The position numbers and the translations under genes are program-made. Below, piece after piece: positions 4,250-5,712 of a stretch of DNA of 5,712 nt. A model generated the notes under the pieces. It was given only the letters and a program-made list of their open reading frames with translations. It was not told where the DNA came from and made no database searches. The stretch's first letter is position 1. Every line of letters starts with the position of its first letter. The DNA is from Burkholderiales bacterium (GTDB taxonomy: Bacteria > Pseudomonadota > Gammaproteobacteria > Burkholderiales > SG8-41), in the NCBI GenBank assembly GCA_005800795.1, contig SYEN01000474.1, positions 1 through 5,712 of the forward strand, read 5' to 3'.

Positions 4250-4726
4250 TCAGCGCGGGCGATAAATGGTTTTGAATTCCACCGGAAACATCGCAGGAAT
4301 ATCCGATTTCGGATGCCGCACATAGGCGGGAAATTCATTGCATTGCTGCACCAGCTTTTCCCTGTTGGCGAGCAACGCCTTCTTGTTTTCTTCGCGCAAT
4401 TGCAACACCTCGGATTGGTATTTGCCGTAATTTTTCTGGTAATCCGCCTGATCCTTCGAGGCCCGCTTCACCAGCGCCGCGAATCGATTGTCGAAATCAT
4501 CAATGATGCGCTCATGGCGGCTAAACCAATCCTTGTAGGATTCAAGAATTTCCTCACGTTTGCCAGGCAAGGTCAGGCAAGCGTCGCGCAACGCAACCAG
4601 CCGCTGGTATTCGTTAAACATCGTCGCCAGATCCGCCGTATACGAACGGCTCTCTGCCGCATGCGCCAAACCGGACAGCGCCAGCATCGCCACCATACCC
4701 ATCCTCGAAAGCACCCACATTTTCAT
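4250..4726 (-). CDS. Hypothetical secreted protein with coiled-coil tendency
   Basis: I do not recognise this 158-residue protein. From ATG 4726 it begins MKMWVLSRMGMVAMLALSGLAHA, a clear Sec signal peptide with cleavage after AHA (residue 23), so it is exported; there is no lipobox cysteine or later membrane segment, which suggests a soluble periplasmic or secreted product. The mature part is charged and mostly helical in appearance, with a run rich in K, E, Q and R from about 55 to 128 that could be a coiled coil. It holds just two cysteines (C50, C129) that flank this helical region and could form a disulfide. The C-terminal end is YVRHPKSDIPAMFPVEFKTIYRPR, 135-158 by position. A longer start at 4792 would bury the signal peptide, so it was not used; GGGA five bases before 4726 is a weak ribosome site. 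It sits divergent to lipB and upstream of bTHX. Confidence 0.75.
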   Translation of the reverse strand: MKMWVLSRMGMVAMLALSGLAHAAESRSYTADLATMFNEYQRLVALRDACLTLPGKREEILESYKDWFSRHERIIDDFDNRFAALVKRASKDQADYQKNYGKYQSEVLQLREENKKALLANREKLVQQCNEFPAYVRHPKSDIPAMFPVEFKTIYRPR

Positions 4727-4735
4727 AACATTCCC

Positions 4736-4746
4736 AACCATTGGTT
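4736..4746. repeat. Short palindrome in the divergent lipB/secreted-protein region
   Basis: AACCA (4736-4740) and TGGTT (4742-4746) are perfect inverted arms around one base, ten bases upstream of the secreted-protein start. Possible operator; short enough to arise by chance. Confidence 0.25.
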
Positions 4747-4774
4747 CGACCGCGAAAGGCGGCATTGTGCTACC

Positions 4775-4790
4775 GTTCCTGCTCTGGAAC
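4775..4790. repeat. Inverted repeat GTTCC-N6-GGAAC upstream of lipB
   Basis: Perfect five-base arms (4775-4779 and 4786-4790) with six bases between, in the 106-bp region that must hold promoters for both lipB and the secreted protein. I found no convincing sigma70 or ECF promoter here. It is a candidate regulator site, unproven. Confidence 0.3.
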
Positions 4791-4832
4791 AACCGCGATG
4801 GCTATCCACCGTTTTTGACCGCCCCTGCCGCC

Positions 4833-5483
4833 ATGAATTCCCCGGTTTCTTTGCGTGTGCCCGCCTTGCGGAATCTGGGCCTTCGGGACTATCTGCCGGT
4901 GTGGCGCAGCATGCAGGATTTCACCGCCGCGCGCACGACTGCCACTTCAGACGAAATCTGGTTGACACAACACCCGCCGGTGTACACGCTGGGCCTTGCC
5001 GGCAAGCCCGAACATCTACTGCAAGCCAACACCGGCGTTCCGATGGTCAAAACCGATCGCGGCGGACAAATCACCTTTCACGGGCCGGGGCAGCTGGTCG
5101 CGTATACGCTGCTCGACATCAAACGGCGCGGCCTGGGGGTGCGGGCGCTGGTGCGTAAGCTCGAATCCGCCGTGATAGACTTGCTCGCCGGCTATCACAT
5201 CGCAGCGTATGGCCGTGCCGACGCGCCCGGCGTGTATGTCACGCTACCAGAACGTGGCGGCACCGAAGCGAAAATCGCAGCCCTCGGCCTGCGCGTAAAA
5301 AACGGCTGCTGCTATCACGGACTCGCGCTCAATATTGATATGGATCTCGCCCCATTCCTTGCCATCAACCCGTGCGGTTACGCGGGACTTGCCGTCACGC
5401 AACTGCGGGATCTCGATGTGCGCGCATCCGTTGAGTCCGTGAGCGGCAATCTTACGCAACATCTGCTGCGCGTGCTGGCATGA
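4833..5483 (+). CDS. lipB: Lipoyl(octanoyl) transferase
   Basis: A 216-residue cytoplasmic enzyme that moves octanoate from acyl carrier protein to a lysine of lipoyl domains (pyruvate and 2-oxoglutarate dehydrogenases, glycine cleavage H protein), the first step of lipoate synthesis. Visible family blocks: DEIWLTQHPPVYTLG (40-54), the signature RGGQITFHGPGQLVAY (76-91), KIAALGLRV with catalytic lysine K147 (147-155), YHGLALNIDMDL (161-172), and INPCGYAG with catalytic cysteine C181 (178-185). Both catalytic residues are present. A few extra residues (about 139-145, PERGGTE) precede K147 compared with E. coli. The frame is open back to 4560, but upstream residues do not resemble LipB and ATG 4833 gives normal length; no ribosome site is evident. 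Its stop overlaps the lipA start (ATGA), so the two are co-translated. Confidence 0.96.
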   Translation: MNSPVSLRVPALRNLGLRDYLPVWRSMQDFTAARTTATSDEIWLTQHPPVYTLGLAGKPEHLLQANTGVPMVKTDRGGQITFHGPGQLVAYTLLDIKRRGLGVRALVRKLESAVIDLLAGYHIAAYGRADAPGVYVTLPERGGTEAKIAALGLRVKNGCCYHGLALNIDMDLAPFLAINPCGYAGLAVTQLRDLDVRASVESVSGNLTQHLLRVLA

Positions 5484-5712
5484 GCGCACCCGGCAGCACA
5501 GGCGATAAACAAAAAGGCCAAGCCAAGACCGCGCGCATTCCGATCAAGATTGTTCCAGTGCCGCCAGCACAGGCGCTGAAAAAGCCCGACTGGATACGCG
5601 TGCGCCTCACCGACAGTCCGCGCTTTCGCGAAATCAAACACATCCTGCGCGAAAAAAAGCTGCATACCGTGTGCGAGGAAGCGAGCTGCCCCAACATCGG
5701 CGACTGCTTCGG
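5480..5712 (+). CDS. lipA: Lipoyl synthase, N-terminal part (cut by window edge)
   Basis: The first 77 codons of the radical SAM enzyme that inserts two sulfur atoms into protein-bound octanoyl groups, completing the lipoyl cofactor made by LipB. Frame open from ATG 5480 to the right edge. A variable basic leader (1-35) is followed by the family block KPDWIRVRL (35-43) and then C65-x4-C70-x5-C76 within TVCEEASCPNIGDCF, the three cysteines that hold the auxiliary iron-sulfur cluster sacrificed as sulfur donor. The radical SAM CxxxCxxC motif lies beyond the window (LipA is usually about 300-330 residues). The ATGA overlap with lipB and lack of a separate ribosome site indicate an operon. Confidence 0.95.
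   Translation, partial: MSAPGSTGDKQKGQAKTARIPIKIVPVPPAQALKKPDWIRVRLTDSPRFREIKHILREKKLHTVCEEASCPNIGDCF

Noticed and set aside
4775..4832. ECF sigma (GGAAC...GTC/CGT) promoters for lipB or the secreted protein
   Set aside because: GGAAC occurs on both strands, but the nearest CGT or GTC is at 19 and 24 bases, outside the normal spacing of about 16-17.
4154..5158. A 334-codon plus-strand frame spanning the secreted-protein gene and the start of lipB
   Set aside because: Its product is rich in H, R and Q with no domain, it is antisense to a gene with a signal peptide, and it runs out of frame through lipB.
1..5712. Mobile element, CRISPR array, tRNA, phage or novel defence system
   Set aside because: No transposase, integrase, regularly spaced repeats, tRNA-like folding or defence-type domains were seen; nearly all DNA is used by ordinary core genes.

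Overview
The window reads as a stretch of chromosome from a moderately GC-rich betaproteobacterium, probably of the Nitrosomonadales/Gallionellales/Rhodocyclales type. This is inferred from three things: the gene set dacC-dat-ybeD...lipB-lipA, the KYGGNAM-type ArgB, and an ECF sigma factor/small zinc anti-sigma pair of a kind common in that class. No species can be named from sequence alone. There is no sign of phage, transposon, CRISPR, tRNA or rRNA.

Layout. 1-168 (-): 5' end of argB (arginine synthesis), running off the left edge. 169-292: argB leader with an inverted repeat, then the hsp20 terminator. 293-727 (-): a small heat-shock protein with a sigma32-like promoter at 812-839 and a strong ribosome site. 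728-926: divergent promoter region. 927-1496 (+): ECF sigma factor, overlapping by four bases a 63-residue zinc-binding anti-sigma factor (1493-1684). 1732-2871 (+): D-Ala-D-Ala carboxypeptidase (PBP5/6 type) with a consensus -10 box only nine bases before its start codon. 2908-3768 (+): D-amino-acid aminotransferase. 3781-4044 (+): YbeD/DUF493. 4076-4207 (-): a tiny gene for ribosomal protein bTHX with a lysine/alanine-rich tail. 4250-4726 (-): an unrecognised secreted protein. 4833-5483 (+): lipB. 5480-5712 (+): 5' part of lipA, running off the right edge.

How the genes fit together. The plus-strand genes from 1732 onward form the familiar cell-wall/D-alanine and lipoate block: the carboxypeptidase releases D-alanine from peptidoglycan, the aminotransferase can interconvert D-alanine and D-glutamate, and LipB/LipA transfer octanoate and insert sulfur to build the lipoyl cofactor. 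Here that block is split by two minus-strand genes (bTHX and the secreted protein) between ybeD and lipB, so lipBA must be transcribed from the 106-bp divergent region 4727-4832. The other half of the window is stress-related: a chaperone under an apparent heat-shock promoter, back to back with a sigma/anti-sigma pair.

The window is mostly well-understood core genome and I see no credible new biological system. The items most worth a second look are the tailed bTHX gene, the near-leaderless carboxypeptidase promoter, an 18-bp near-identical AT-rich motif shared by two promoter regions, the heat-shock promoter with a 5'-terminal hairpin, and the uncharacterised secreted protein inside the lipoate block.
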